Assembly (NCBI GenBank): GCA_013115145.1
Contig: JAAPAO010000006.1
Location: forward strand, 62,001-126,000
DNA: 64,000 nt
Reading direction: 5' to 3'
DNA from: Perkinsus chesapeaki
Taxonomy: Eukaryota; Perkinsozoa; Perkinsida; Perkinsidae
Shown: piece by piece, positions 1 to 12,100 of the stretch
Layout: each line of letters opens with the position of its first letter
Position numbering within the stretch: position 1 is the stretch's first letter
Made by a program: the position numbers and the translations under genes
Notes under the pieces: model-generated
The model's database searches: none
What the model saw: only the letters and a program-made list of their open reading frames with translations
Told to the model about the DNA's origin: nothing

Positions 1-280
1 AATTTATAATTTCCTTTCCATGTTGGTGGTGATTTAAATTCATCTCCGATATCATATTCTTCACGACCATTGAATCGGACTTCATGCTCGTTGGGCTTCA
101 ATGGGTCTGGATCCTCCTTAACCACTGATGCAGTAGCTCGGAATACCTATGAAATTGAATGCTTCACGACGATTAGGTTGCCACCGAAGAAATCATCGAA
201 TTTTTTTATCATTGTTTTTCTCACCAGTTTGCCCTGCTCATCCAGCCAGTCGTTCTTTTTAGAGAGTTCAGATCGGTGAG
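1..280 (-). CDS. Partial gene, copy B of a tandem-duplicated family
   Basis: Minus-strand translation gives two blocks. One holds a Lys/Asp-rich stretch with DEQGKLVRKT and KKFDDFFGGNLIVV. The second runs from ASVVKEDP through NEHEVRF and DIGDEFKSPPTW to the left edge. The second block is nearly identical to the product at 2366-2713, and the DNA matches over about 130 bp (window positions 1-140 against about 2466-2600). The blocks are probably separate exons, because a stop lies between them in one frame. The gene runs off the left edge. I do not recognise the N-terminal domain. The other copy lies beside a MATH-type exon, so this one may belong to a MATH-domain gene too; that is inference. 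Confidence 0.4.
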
Positions 281-514
281 CAAATCTCCTCCAACCATTA
301 GATAGCCCAGGATATACGAACCTCGAGAATTCCTTCGCCTAGATGAAAGGTTGCGGTGGATCAGAACAATATCATTACGATGGACCTGGACTGGTCAGTG
401 TGGTTCACGAGCTCTATACTGTATTTCACTTTGGATCCGAGAGGGAAGACGTTCACTGAACCTACACGAAGAGGGGAATAGGGATCCCCCGAGGGATACA
501 ATTCGTGCGTGTGG

Positions 515-1441
515 TCATGTCACACTCACTAGTAACACTAATGATAACAGCCGTTCACGAACATGAACTTCGGGTTGGTATTCTTCGAGGTTTCTAATCT
601 CAAGTTCAATCTCCGAGATTAAATATATTATCTCACGGATTGAGTCACCACTTAATCCAAAGTTCCAATCCACTATCGAAAGCATCATTTGCAGAGCTGT
701 GATCATGTCACGATAATCGTACTACCTTTCTTCTCCTCGAAATAAACGTAAGCCGCCAAGTATCCCGCCTTGCTAAAGGGAGCGCCTTTGAGTTTCACGT
801 GTACCTGACCACCACTTTTTGACACCGTCTATTTGACAGGAATCGCGGACAGCTGGGCAATGACAACCTGACCGTCACCAGCCGTATCACATGCTTAACA
901 TTAACATTAAGTTGTGAGATTCAACGAAACCTTTGCAGTCAGCAGCGACGCTCACTCACGTGGTAGCTGAAGAATTCTGTCACCATTGCTGGGGATTTCA
1001 CAACGGTGCTTTCATCGTTGGGGTCGACTTGGAATTCCATGGTCACACTTGAAAGAGAATGCTAACAATGAGGGGAACGCCACGAAGAACAGGAGATGTT
1101 CGCATGAAACTATCATGATTGAAGAGTCTCTCAGAGAGACGAACTGGTCCGAGTCTGACAGATGCTGGGTGAACTCGAAACGGTCATAAAAGAACCTCAA
1201 TATCACGCTCAGATCTAGAAGTACCGTCAAACCCACATCGAAAAGACCACAGAACGAGGACCAAAATCAACGCCAATCTATCGCTGATATACGAAAACAC
1301 TTTCTGGTGAAATAGCAGGCAGATGCTTATATCATACTGGATCGCCGATCTCACAGAGGAGTTACTCCGCCGGAGTACTCCCACTCTAGCACGCTTTCCT
1401 CCAGACTTTGGTCGCTGATCATTCTTGGGCTTCTGCGCCAA
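515..1441 (-). CDS. Unrecognised minus-strand exons, probably one gene
   Basis: A first exon reads from an ATG at 1441 with a basic start (MAQKPKNDQRPKSGGKRAR) followed by a Ser/Arg stretch. Further open blocks follow on the same strand: one containing HLSDSDQFVSLRDSS (near 1140-1190), one containing VDPNDESTVVKSPAMVTEFF (near 980-1050), and a helical, Glu/Ile/Leu-rich block (515-706, IREIIYLISEIELEI). Several are bounded by GT and AG dinucleotides that would give introns of the size seen elsewhere here. No family was recognised. The exons could be the 3' part of the MATH-type gene immediately upstream (1641-2750) rather than a separate gene. Confidence 0.3.
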
Positions 1442-1640
1442 TACTCCGACTAGAACGAAATAGGTTTATAGACAGTTCAAGTTCATCGCAAGTACTTGAG
1501 AGCATTGAGATACAATTTTAGGAGGAGGCGCGCCTCCAGCCATGACCGGAAGTACAGCTGCTCTGATTACCTGCCATGTGGCTAGCATTTCGCTTGTCAC
1601 GCGAACTCGTCTCAATAGCGTAATATACAGAGAGAGATAC

Positions 1641-2750
1641 TCACAGAGTGATACTCACAATCTCTTGATCCTCATTTAGCCAGCCACTCCCCTCTTTCCG
1701 TAAGGCTTCGAGAGGTATTAGTTCAGGGCAGCCCCAGCTGCTTCTGAGGGTGTCGAAGGTGTGAATTGCCGTCCACTTCTGAGAAACACCTCGGACTGAG
1801 CTCAGCACCAAAAAGCTGGAGCGTTCGCGCATTTCTCTTGCATCCATAGCACAGCCACGCCCAGGCATATATACGTTCCACCTACTGTTATACACTATCA
1901 GCAAACAGTAAGGCCTATCAAAATGCGCCCCGAAAATGCTCACAATGCTCTGCTTGAAGTCTTTGTGATTTAACGCTTTCATCTTCAGCTGCACCCCACA
2001 ATCCTCTCCAGTATCTAGAGAAGCCTAAATACCAGAGAACGTCTATGCTACCCCGGACTCGACGATATGCGACTGGCTACGATGTTGGAAGTAACGTGTT
2101 TACACGGCAAGGAGACGAACTTCGACTGCCCAGTAGGCAGTGCCTACTCTCCCCATCACAATGTGCCTAGTTAGTTACTATGCTTTACTGAATAGAGTAT
2201 TTCGAAGGTTACAGTAACCAGTAACAACGCTAATGCAACGTTGTTCATTGTTAGGTTAACCAGTATGCCTGGGATGAATCTCACCTAATCTATCCAGAAG
2301 ATGAATGTATGCGGCAAGGAATGGCTGCTGCTTTGGATTTGTGCTAATACCTCCAGGATATACCGCTACCTAAAAGAAATTACAACGTCTTCTCTGAAGA
2401 GCCTGAAATCTTGCTCAGTTTTAGATCGTCGAGTCCAGCAGTTCACCCACTTATGGCCTACTTGAAATTTATAGTTTCCTTTCCATGTTGGTGGTGATTT
2501 AAATTCATCTCCGATACCATATTCTTCACGACCATCAAATCGGACTTCATGCTCATTGAGATTTAGTCGATTTGGATCTTCTTCAACCACTGATGCACGG
2601 ATTTGGAATATCTTCCAGACCACGTTTCCAAATGCGAGGTCACATAGAGCGTACAATGTTATCCTGTTGGTCCAGCCATATTTTCTTATCTGCCAAAGCC
2701 TCTCGTTCGACAAATTTTGGCCATCCCCATATGAGGCTGGGATAAACCTT
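1641..2750 (-). CDS. Probable MATH-domain protein, copy A of a tandem-duplicated family
   Basis: The upstream block (2366-2713) contains RASVVEEDP, NEHEVRFDGREEYGIGDEF and WKGNYKFQVGHKW, and is the paralogue of the product at the left edge. Before it, another frame reads KKIWLDQQDNIVRSM, which aligns with KKNDWLDEQGKLVRKTM of copy B. The downstream block (1641-1994) ends in a segment with KWTAIHTFDTLRSSWG, ELIPLEALRKEGSGWLNED and a GTGAGT donor. That spacing of aromatic, WG and GxLxxD residues is typical of MATH/TRAF-like domains, which bind substrates of ubiquitin ligases or deubiquitinases. Whether both blocks form one transcript is inferred from strand and order only. Start and end are approximate. 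Confidence 0.42.
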
Positions 2751-3517
2751 TCTACAGAAGCTTTTCACCTAGCAAGTAAGGAAATCACTACAGGGCACGC
2801 CATTTCGCGTTCTCCGAGACTTACAATAGGCCTCGATGCATCCTGATGGTTTAGAATGTGAACTTCCATCTTTACATCTCTCCCAAGCGGAAAGGCTTTA
2901 TACGAACCTGCAGTCACACCGAGCTAACCCCATACACAACGCTGGATAGTACACAAGCACACAACGGTGCTTCGACAACAAGTATACCCCACCTACCCTT
3001 CTTTTCTTCGAAATGAAGAAACACGCCAAGATAATCCTCGGAGTTGTTACTCTGGCGTACTTCAACCTTAAAAACAATTAGGGAAGTGACTACAAAACGT
3101 TTGCTGCAGGCAAACCCGTACAGATGATGTAACTAGAAAGATTACCCGGAAGTTAAAGGACTCAGTGGTCATCACTGGAGAGACCATGGTTTCCTTGGCC
3201 GAAGCTGGCACTTGGAACTCTGCAGTCAGGACTCCTTAAGAGAGATATTCGGTATCCAAGCCTAGCGAAACGCACCTTCCATAGCTTGGGGAGGGAGAAG
3301 GAACACCATTACAAAGAACTTGCTACCGAGGAGTGACTGCTCTATGAGAGACAATGGATTGGAGGCTGCGTTGGTGACGAAAACACTGTGGCTCTGGGTC
3401 ACTAAAGACGTCATCGCGGTGCAAAGACACTCTCCTTGGTCCTCTAACGCAACTGTGAAGATATAATACATGTCAAGCTTTCTAGATACGAGTAACAATT
3501 TAACATGTCCAGGAATC
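2751..3517. other. Stretch without a recognised gene
   Basis: Between the MATH-type gene and the 3' end of the kelch-LicD gene I see only short frames on both strands. The 119-residue minus frame at 3262-3621 overlaps the last kelch-LicD exon in a different frame and is best read as a shadow. No RNA gene or repeat was recognised. Confidence 0.5.
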
Positions 3518-6500
3518 TCAATTAACCCCACCAAGGGCGACCACGGGCTCCGTCCAATCCATACCGAATAGCTTCTCAAGGCACTCCAGGGGAAATGCCA
3601 CAGCCGTAAGATTAAGTTCACGGAGCGCGACTGTGCCTACACCATACATGCGCCTAGCGGGAGGTGAGTCACCTCAGGCGACAGAAGCACTGCAGAGGAA
3701 AGGTTACTAGATTTGCTAGGGATGGAGCATCCCATCAACTCCATGTCTTTCACGGCCCACCAGTTTTCATCATACCTGAGCGGTTCTACCAGGAACCATA
3801 CTGGGGCGGAGCTGCGCAGAATGTACATGTCTAGATACACTGAAACCGTGTCATCTCTGCTGTCTACGGCCGAGAACCATACAGGATCCCATCCAGAATA
3901 GTCGGCACAAATGCGAAGCACCTTGGGTTCCCTGAGGTAGTGCAACACCAGCATGGTGGTAGCAGACAATAGCTACCACTCATCAAGAGCTGTAATGTAT
4001 CTTCTCCGTCCACCACCGGAGGATCGCCGTGCCAACTCCAGCGCTATACTGGACCAATTAGCTGCACTAACCACCAAGTCAATGTCTCGAGTGTGTGGCA
4101 GATGGTCCTTCTCGCGAACAGCTCCTAAATGCCCTCACCATAAGTGTAGCCCTCATCCCTATCGGCCTACCCAGTAGAGTTCCATAAATTGGTGTATAGG
4201 ATATGGTCAACGAATTTAGAACGTCCAATATATCCCGCAGGATTTGATGTTGAAGATCAGAGCAGCATAGGACGCCAGAGCTAGACATTGTATCTGATAT
4301 CTGTACACATTGTAAAAGGACCACATAGATGCAACCTCACGACGTTCTGGACTCTGTCCTTGTAGCTATCCTTGCAACTCCCATGTCGGCTGCATGGTGG
4401 TGTCCGACACAACAGATCAGCGGTACTCGTCATTGAAAGTGGTTCACTGCTCAGAGGGAGGTTGCTCACACCAGCTGCAAGAGATGCCTGAATCTGGTTC
4501 TCGTAGATGGCTTTTAACGTATCTTCTGGTGTACGCTGTCTCTCATTGAAGATGCTTTCCATACGTTGATGTATGTACAGATTCAAAAGTATGACTAATA
4601 CAGTTGTTTGAAGGAACTGGGACCAACCACCAGTAACCAGGGCGACTCCTAATAACGCTGTGAGTAGTAACTCAGATAGGTGCCCATCCAGTATGGCTTG
4701 AAAGCCCGGAAAGAACACACGTGCCGGAGGGGTTACAGATTGCTGTAGCATTTCCGCAGAGTCTATGAGCTGCTTCACCCCAATCGTCCAGGTACTCATG
4801 TCATAGTAACCTTCTTCTGTAACCCCACCAGTGATCCACAATCTACCATGAAATACGGTGGCACCAGCAGACAGGCGTGTACCACTTGGGAAGGTGACAG
4901 AACGGTACCATTTCGGAGTAGGCTCTGCTAGGTCTAATGAGTAAATACTGGAGTACCCCACAACAGCGATCCAAGCTCCAAGTCCTAGCGAGACCAAAAC
5001 CGGTTTACTGTGATCAAGTCGGAAAGGCAAAGGCGAGCATTGATGCCAGTTCAAATAGCGGTCGGTAGGGCAGAAAACGCGGGAGTCAATACCGAGAATA
5101 GCAACTTGGTTAGAAGCAACTACTGTGCCGATGCAACCTTCAAACGGTAGTGTATGTTCTCCTTTTCTCCACGTGTTGTCGAGGTTACGAAACCATACAT
5201 CACACAAGAGCTGACCACTCGCAGATCGCCCACCAAAAACTGCTAAGTCACCAAAGGGCTGTAGTAAGACACCGTGGCAGTGTCTTCCGCTGACTTCTGC
5301 TGGAGCACTCCTCGTTATACACTTCAAAGCACCCTGTTTTCTTAGGTTACAAGCTAAGTGTGTCGCGTTGCCAAGATCAGTGAGACCACCATAGATTTCA
5401 ATTCTATCCTCTTGCGCCAATACTTGGTGATAACTCCTGCCACTTGAGAGCCCTTCAACTGGCAGTTGCCGCCATTTGCGCATCGAGGTATCGAATTGCC
5501 AAATGTCATCAAGGCGTCCTAACGGGACATCTCGTAAAGCTACAGAACTTCCAAGGTCACCACCTATATTAACTTCTCGTGACATATATGCCTCAGTGAA
5601 TGAACTATTTACAACACCATGGCCACCCACTAGAAGAAGGCGTTCTCCCATTACCACCAAGCTGTGGCCAGCACGGGGCGACCACTCATTAGAACTATAA
5701 CTCATCCGACACCAATCGAGAGGGTCCGCCGAGCATTCCCATGAGAACAGGGAATCATCATCCGCGGTGAAAAGGGCAACATTACTCAACTTTCCTTGAT
5801 TATAATGGATGTGGGCCGTGCAGCTCATGCTTGATAGTTGGCATCTCTGGGATCGAACATCATAATTACCGGATCTACACAAAATGTTGTGAGCGCAACG
5901 ATCGGCACACTCCTTTAGGCTCTCTGTGAACCGGTTCAACAAATCCTGCCATACTTCACAGTGTGCTCCAAGTGGAACGTAACGAAATACTATCGGAAGA
6001 GGTATAAGCCTGTCTAGTTCATCATCTTTGTCATTCTCCGATACAAGATCCGACCGCCGGGAAGAAAAACCATCTACAGGTAGACGAGTGATGCCATCGT
6101 AGTGAAGGTTACGTGCCCAGACAATACTTATAGCAAGATATTTCAGTTCACCACACCTATTGCATCTTTCAATAGCGGGAGCCCTTGGCGTCCATACCAG
6201 CGGTTGAGGTTCTGGCTGACGAGCTGTCAGAGCATCAACAAGGTCGCTGCTGCCAAGAAATCTCAGGGTTTTTAAGACTTCTTTGCCGCCTATTATGAGA
6301 CTCGACAGTAGCATATAAAGACGCTCCTGCTCTGAGAGTCGTGGCTGCACCCACCATTCCACTGACCTTGGCTCCCCCTGAGCTCTACCCGATCGTTGGT
6401 CAGACATACACGTTCTGAGTATGTCACGCGCTTGAGTATGAAGGTGGTCTAACACTATCTGAGGCACGCTTTCATGCAGCCAACATTTGAGGATGTATTT

Positions 6501-6713
6501 GGGGATAAGACGTAGGAGGGCATATCGCTCAACCGGGACACGTGAGAGAGTCGGAGCCTGGGAGGGGAAATGATTCCCTTGCCATGAAGTAAAATCGAAG
6601 TCAATATGATCTTCTATGCCACCCAACTTTTGCCTGGTGGGCAAAGACCACTCTGCCGACGAACCCACCGATTGGGAGAGAGCAGAAAATGGTAGGATTA
6701 AACAGAACCTCAT
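3518..6713 (-). CDS. Kelch - PAN/apple-like - transmembrane - LicD-domain fusion protein
   Basis: A long first exon (6713 down to about 4330) starts MRFCLILPFSALSQS, a likely signal peptide. It continues with a Cys-rich PAN/apple-like segment (residues about 255-310: ECADRC, CRSGNYD, CQLSSMSC). Four to six kelch-type repeats follow (LLLVGGHG, IEIYGGLTD, LAVFGGRS, LWITGGV), then a hydrophobic stretch (SELLLTALLGVALVTGG, ending LVILLNLYI) and a cytosolic-looking Arg/Glu-rich linker. Short introns (about 55, 46 and 45 nt) then join, in frame, exons reading ILRDILDVLNSLTISY, GTLLGAVREKDHLPHTRDID and a C-terminal block with FPLECLEKLFGMDW. The GTLLG...DID pattern is the hallmark of LicD/fukutin-type nucleotidyltransferases, which transfer phosphosugar or phosphocholine groups. 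The in-frame start is the first ATG; the longer frame uses TTG. The last splice (about 71 nt, near 3630-3710) is the least certain. Confidence 0.72.
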
Positions 6714-7055
6714 ACGAATCCCTATGAAGGCAATAGTAAGAAAATAAACCAATGCTCCGCTAGCTCTAGCATTTCAGGTGTTTCATGCGAAATGATTGAG
6801 ATTCGTCTGAGCATGCGATACATTATCATTATCATGCTTATCAGGTCTTTCAGATGTTGAACGTTGACCAACGTTTCCCAAAGCCCATCAGCTACCATCC
6901 TTGACTACTAGTTAACGCAATAACGTGCTTTCTAATAACAAACCACTATCAACCACTATCTTTGCTATGCCTGTTGGCAACATACCACATAAGACATTAT
7001 TTCAGCAAGATGGATTACATCAAGCTGTGTACTCGATAAGAATATTTTCACAATC
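6714..7055. promoter_or_regulatory. Intergenic: 5' flank of kelch-LicD gene and 3' flank of FSP1-like gene
   Basis: About 340 bp separate two genes on the same strand, so this stretch should hold the promoter of the kelch-LicD gene and the 3' end of the FSP1-like transcript. It is AT-rich with repeats such as attatcattatcatgctt. No clear TATA box or other motif could be assigned. Confidence 0.35.
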
Positions 7056-9004
7056 TTAATGATGGTGGACATCTTCAGCTGGCTCCAATCTATAAAGATG
7101 TGGTTCAAACTTCCTAGCCAAATGCCATTGCTGGTCTACGAAGAACTGTTCACTCTTCAGTTGAGCGATTGGCGCTGGAAGCTAACATGATAAACTCTGG
7201 ACTGTAGAACTGAAGCGCCAAGACTCACCCCGGTGGTAACTCCACGCATATGTCCAAGTGTGATTGCCATATGGACAGTATCAGGACGCCTGTACCTAAA
7301 ACACGAAAAAATCTACATTAAGAAGACTGCTGTACCTGACTTACATTTTCGGGGAGGTACCAAGCTCTTGCTGAACGATGTTCTCGAGCGCGGAGTCGGC
7401 CTGTCCCCTAGGCCAGTTCGGAGGCTTGCCCACTTGAGTGCCAGCTGTGGCCATCATCTTCTCCTCGTTTACCTATCAGCACTCTTTCTACTTTTCAACA
7501 ACCGTGTCAGCTTCTTACCGTGTTACAGTCACCAATGGCGAATATATTCTGATGTCCGGCGACCTAAGACATTAAGCACAAAGTCTACACTTAGCAAACG
7601 CTTGCGGGTATCCGCCTACGTGGAGGAAGTCATCAACTTTGACTCTCCCGCGATTGTCGAAAACATCATCAGGCAGTCCAGTAGCACCTCGCAACCAGCT
7701 GGTATTGGGTTCAGACCTGTCACGTGGAAAATGCAAATACATATCCAAGTTGAGGATTCAAGATTAGGTGAGACATTCGAAGGAGAGTCTAATGTCAGAT
7801 GCCGTGTAGGACACTCGAAAGGCGATCTCGACTTACCCCATACATAGGAAAACAAGATCTGGCTTGGCTGAGGAACCATCAGAAAACTGAACTTCACCAG
7901 GATCTGGCAGAGGACGGGCTCAAATGAACACTAAAGAGGCTCCGAATTTTACTTTTGATAAATGGTTTGTCCTTGAACTGTTCCCTAGTGATATTAGTTG
8001 CACTTACACCAGAACGTATGTATATCTTCAAATCTTATAACTCCCAAGCGAGCAGTTTTAGACTTACCCCAAGGCCCTTCAGTTCTGTCTCAACCTGCTC
8101 TATAAAGTCAAAAGGCAAGAATCTGATAATATCACTATGCAGGAGCAACGAGCTGGCTGACATCTACCCTTCACGACCCGTAGCAGTGGCCGGCTGGAGG
8201 ATTCGGTTGCCCTTTGTGACGATGCTCAGTTTCTTACTGGGATACTTCTGATTGATCTCACCAATTATCTCGATAGCTACTGGACCACCTCCGATGAACA
8301 TCTAATAGCCATTAATGAAACATAGAGCATCCCACCCGACCTACAATCTCCTTTGCCTCTTCAATGGCCTTAGCACTCTCTTGGTAAAAGTCGAGAATCT
8401 GCTTAGTCATCGTATAGGCTAAATTATAAACAAATATGTATCGTATGCGGAGAAAGGTTATCAGCAGGCTTACAGACAGGAGGATCTGCCGGACCAGTAT
8501 TGACAGCCCCAGTAGCAATAACCAAATAGTCGTATGGTACCGTCTGGCCACCATCTACTATCACCGTGTTGTTAGGGACATCAATTCCGATAGCCTGAAT
8601 AGGGTAGAGAGACAAACTGACTGAGAGCAACAGATATGACAACTTACTGGCTTGAAGATTTGCTGTACGTTAGACTTGAATAAAGTGTTTTGCGGTATAA
8701 CCATATGTTTGCCCCACTCAGGTCTCACACAAGCTCGAACACCACCAATCTGATAAGGAATGGCTATTCAGCAAGGCCAGGTGATTTGCCTACCTTATGG
8801 ACCAAACCAGCGTATCGAGCTTCAATCTGTGTTACACCAGTGAAAAGATCCTGGCCTAGGATCGTAGCCCCTTGGCCAGCATAGCCACCACCTGAAAGGA
8901 ACAGCAGATGTCCATAATGTACGATGAGTGATATCCATACCAACAACGACCAGCTTCTTATTAGATTGGAAATTACGAGGCACTGCGCTGAACGAACTTC
9001 CCAT
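7056..9004 (-). CDS. FSP1/AIFM2-like FAD-dependent NAD(P)H:quinone oxidoreductase, predicted N-myristoylated
   Basis: About a dozen short exons splice into one continuous protein. Exon 1 starts MGSSFSAVPRNFQSNKKLVV, and splicing across a 46-nt intron completes VVVGGGYAGQGATI, a dinucleotide-binding GxGxxG motif. Later exons give YDYLVIATGA (ATG motif), FIGGGPVAIEIIGEI (second Rossmann motif, NAD(P)H), DGSSAKPDLVFLCMG, and VAGHQNIFAIGDCNT (the conserved C-terminal FAD-binding GD motif). The C-terminus ends DVHHH. This order is that of the AIFM2/NDH-2 flavoprotein family. MGSSFS fits the MGxxxS N-myristoylation signature, as in animal FSP1, which reduces coenzyme Q at membranes and suppresses lipid peroxidation. 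Membrane targeting and substrate are inferred. NDH-2 is the alternative, but it lacks this N-terminus. Confidence 0.82.
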
Positions 9005-9171
9005 GGCTGATGAAGTGTAACAGGCTGAGGGAGAGTGTACCAAAACAATGAACAACTCAAGGGCTGAAATGTATTAATATAAAACTATGAATTTGGACAC
9101 AAAGACATAACACAATGTAACAGCCTAATAATAGTTTGTAATGGTCAGTTAAATATTCGATGTTTAACGCG

Positions 9172-12100
9172 CTAGACCGAACCTGATGATTTGTGAACTA
9201 CCACAGTATTACCAGAATACTTCGCTTACCTCCTCGCTGAGGCCTAACATTAGATTTGAGCTCACCAACTGGACTGGTTAATCTCTCTCGGTCATGACGC
9301 ATCTTCTCAATCTCTGTTCTAAGTGTTTGAACGTATATTGGCGCATACCTACGAACAGCACCCGTTCATATACCCTCAAAGGTATACAGCGGCAGATATA
9401 TGGGATAATGAACTTACACGCACATATGGTCTCCAACAAAAGACAAGAAAACCTGCAATAGTAGCCGCATCTTGCCCTCTACAAGTGATAATGTCCATGG
9501 TTGTTTCCCTAAAAGAATAACATCTCGTATTAAGTTGCATAAATTCCCTGTACCTAGACAACCTCTAGGCAACAACATAACTGCAAGTTTTGCCCGAGCA
9601 GCTTCGGTGTTGGCTGGTGAGTCTCCCGCTAGAGGTGTTCTTGGGCTCTTCGGCACTGACACAGCAGAAGCATAGACTCTACAGGTCATTGTATACTCTA
9701 GCCCTACCTTCGGTACTCTCAGCATCACCTTGCGAGACCTCAGCAGTCTTTGCAGGGACTGCAGTCGGGCCAACTACTTGGGATGAAGGCTCTCCTGCCT
9801 TTTTAAGGGCTTCTTCAAATGATTTCTCAACCCTAGACGACAGCAAGCGTATGACTGCTGTTTGCTGGCCTGTAGGTTTCTCGATATCTCTTTGACACCT
9901 ATCAGTACATTTATTAACACAATATAAACCCCCAATCCCACCCATTGAGAGCAGTGATCATACGGTCCATCTTTCCATTGTCAATCAGTTCAGTTCGTAT
10001 ATCAAGACCAACCTGACCCACACTCCTCCACTCAATGACATAATGAAATCTACCTCAGACATAGCGCTCATAATTTCGTGTAGCAGTTCATCAGATGTCG
10101 TCTCTTGATCTGCTCTATCTGACTTTGACGCTGGCTTCCGCCCGGGATGCTGCTTCTCTGGCATTGTTGCCAACACCTAACATAGGGCGATCCCTACGTA
10201 CACGAGCCCTACTTATTTCTCACACTCTTTGCTTCAATAACCCTCCATAAGTTGTCAAACATCGTTGTCATAACAGGTACATTTGTAGTCAACTTTGTGG
10301 GTAGTTTAAGCTGATGCAGTACTACTGCGATAGCCGCAAGTTCAGCTATTGCCAGTAGCTCATGGGCGAATTGAATGAGTCGAGATGTATCAGGCCTCAA
10401 AGGCTCTGGTATCTACTCATCAGTTAATCGAATAATGAAATGTAACTGTAGCTACCTCGTGACTATCACGTAAGGTGTCCTTATCAACACCATGGCAGCA
10501 TAGCTCGGCTAGCTCTAATAGAAGTAATCTGAGTAGTAAAGCAGGTGAATTTGAATCAACTAAAACCAGGACTTACCGTCCGGCCAGCTGGTGCATTAGA
10601 GCCTCCGATTTGAGGCTTGCCTCCACAATACTATCCGCACTCTCCCCTAATTTCAGTAGACCACTACGGAACATTTTCTTTGTGGCTGACATATCCACCA
10701 CACCAACATCGATCATCTGATAGATGCGAATCATGAAACCAAGTTCACGGACAGTTACATACCCTCATGAAGTGCTCGAATTCAAGCTGCCGTCTCTCCT
10801 TCATTGTTACCTACACAATACAGACATCGATAGCTAAACCATACTCGTGCATGAGATCACTCTAGAGACAATTTTCTTGCTCGAAACTTGAGGAGCAATA
10901 TCGAGCCAGAGCTGCGTTATCAAATATCCTACAGTGCTTACATATCAGAAAAACAAGAGCACTAATACCATGTATTTGCCCCTTCGGTGTCCCATAAACT
11001 ACTTGTGTTGTCCTATAGCTTTGTAGCTCTGCCTCGAGCACATCACACTGCTCAAACAGGAATGATAACGAGTCTACAATCTCCTTGTGGAAGGCATTCA
11101 TAGCCTCCTGTAAAGAGACACATACCATCATTAAAGCCCAACAGGGTGGCTACCTCTGGGGAATCGTACTCACTCAAAGCTGGCTTTTTCATGATGTCGT
11201 TCTCGAACCATTCAACAGTTTTCTTATGCGACGCTGGCGACTCCAGCCTATATAACATATCAACTACTACCCGCAGCACCTACAGCGGAAGAATAATACA
11301 CCATACAACCAAAGACGTGCTTAGTTAGCTACCTGTACGAAGGTCTCGCGATCGAATGCCTGATGTTGTATCTGCTGCTTCAGTAACTCTAAATCAAGTC
11401 GAGACGCAAACTCGGGTTGGCGGGCCTAGACAATGGAAATATCAGGAGTGGTATTAAACCACTTACTACCTGCGGCAGAAAACTGCACATGCGTGATCGA
11501 AGTTCAGACAGTCGTGCGAAAACAAAGGAGTAGTCTGGTGGTCGTTTCTGTAGATCCTCTCTATGCAAGTCCCAAAAGGCCCTGCGGTAGAAAAGCAGTC
11601 GCAGACAAAAGCTCCCAGCTAAGTCGCTAACCTCTTAAATGTCTTAGCAATCCTATCGGCCATTTCCTTCTCTTTATCATCAGTGAAGGCTTGGTCCATG
11701 TATCCCGTTGTACCAGACCACGTTAGCTCCGGGCAGGTACGCACTAAAAGCCAGCGTGGCAAAAGTAGGGAAGAAGATAAAGCTTACAAGTGTGATAAAA
11801 TAGCCATTCACTAGTAACAAACGATAGAGCATTAGACAACTGCTTTACGTTACGTAAACCCGCCTCTCCCATTCGAACATGAACCTGTCGTGCGGACGGT
11901 TGATGTATCTACCATGAGCAATCTTATCTACCCACCTCAGCAATCAGTGCCCTGAGACGATCCACCATCTTCGCGGGTGGGTATTGCCCATGGGCAGCTA
12001 TATTACGTAGTAAACTGATGCGAAAATAAATACCGATACATCGAGCTTTTACCTGTCAACTTCATCCACTAACTTCTGTTTGCTACGATTCAGAGATCGT

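Noticed and set aside
3262-3621. 119-codon minus-strand frame as a separate gene
   Set aside because: It overlaps the last exon of the LicD gene. The alternative frame there (FPLECLEKLFGMDW) fits the C-terminus of LicD proteins better.
7233-7847. 204-codon plus-strand frame
   Set aside because: It runs antisense across several exons and introns of the FSP1-like gene, whose spliced frame carries clear FAD-binding motifs. The frame itself has no recognisable composition.
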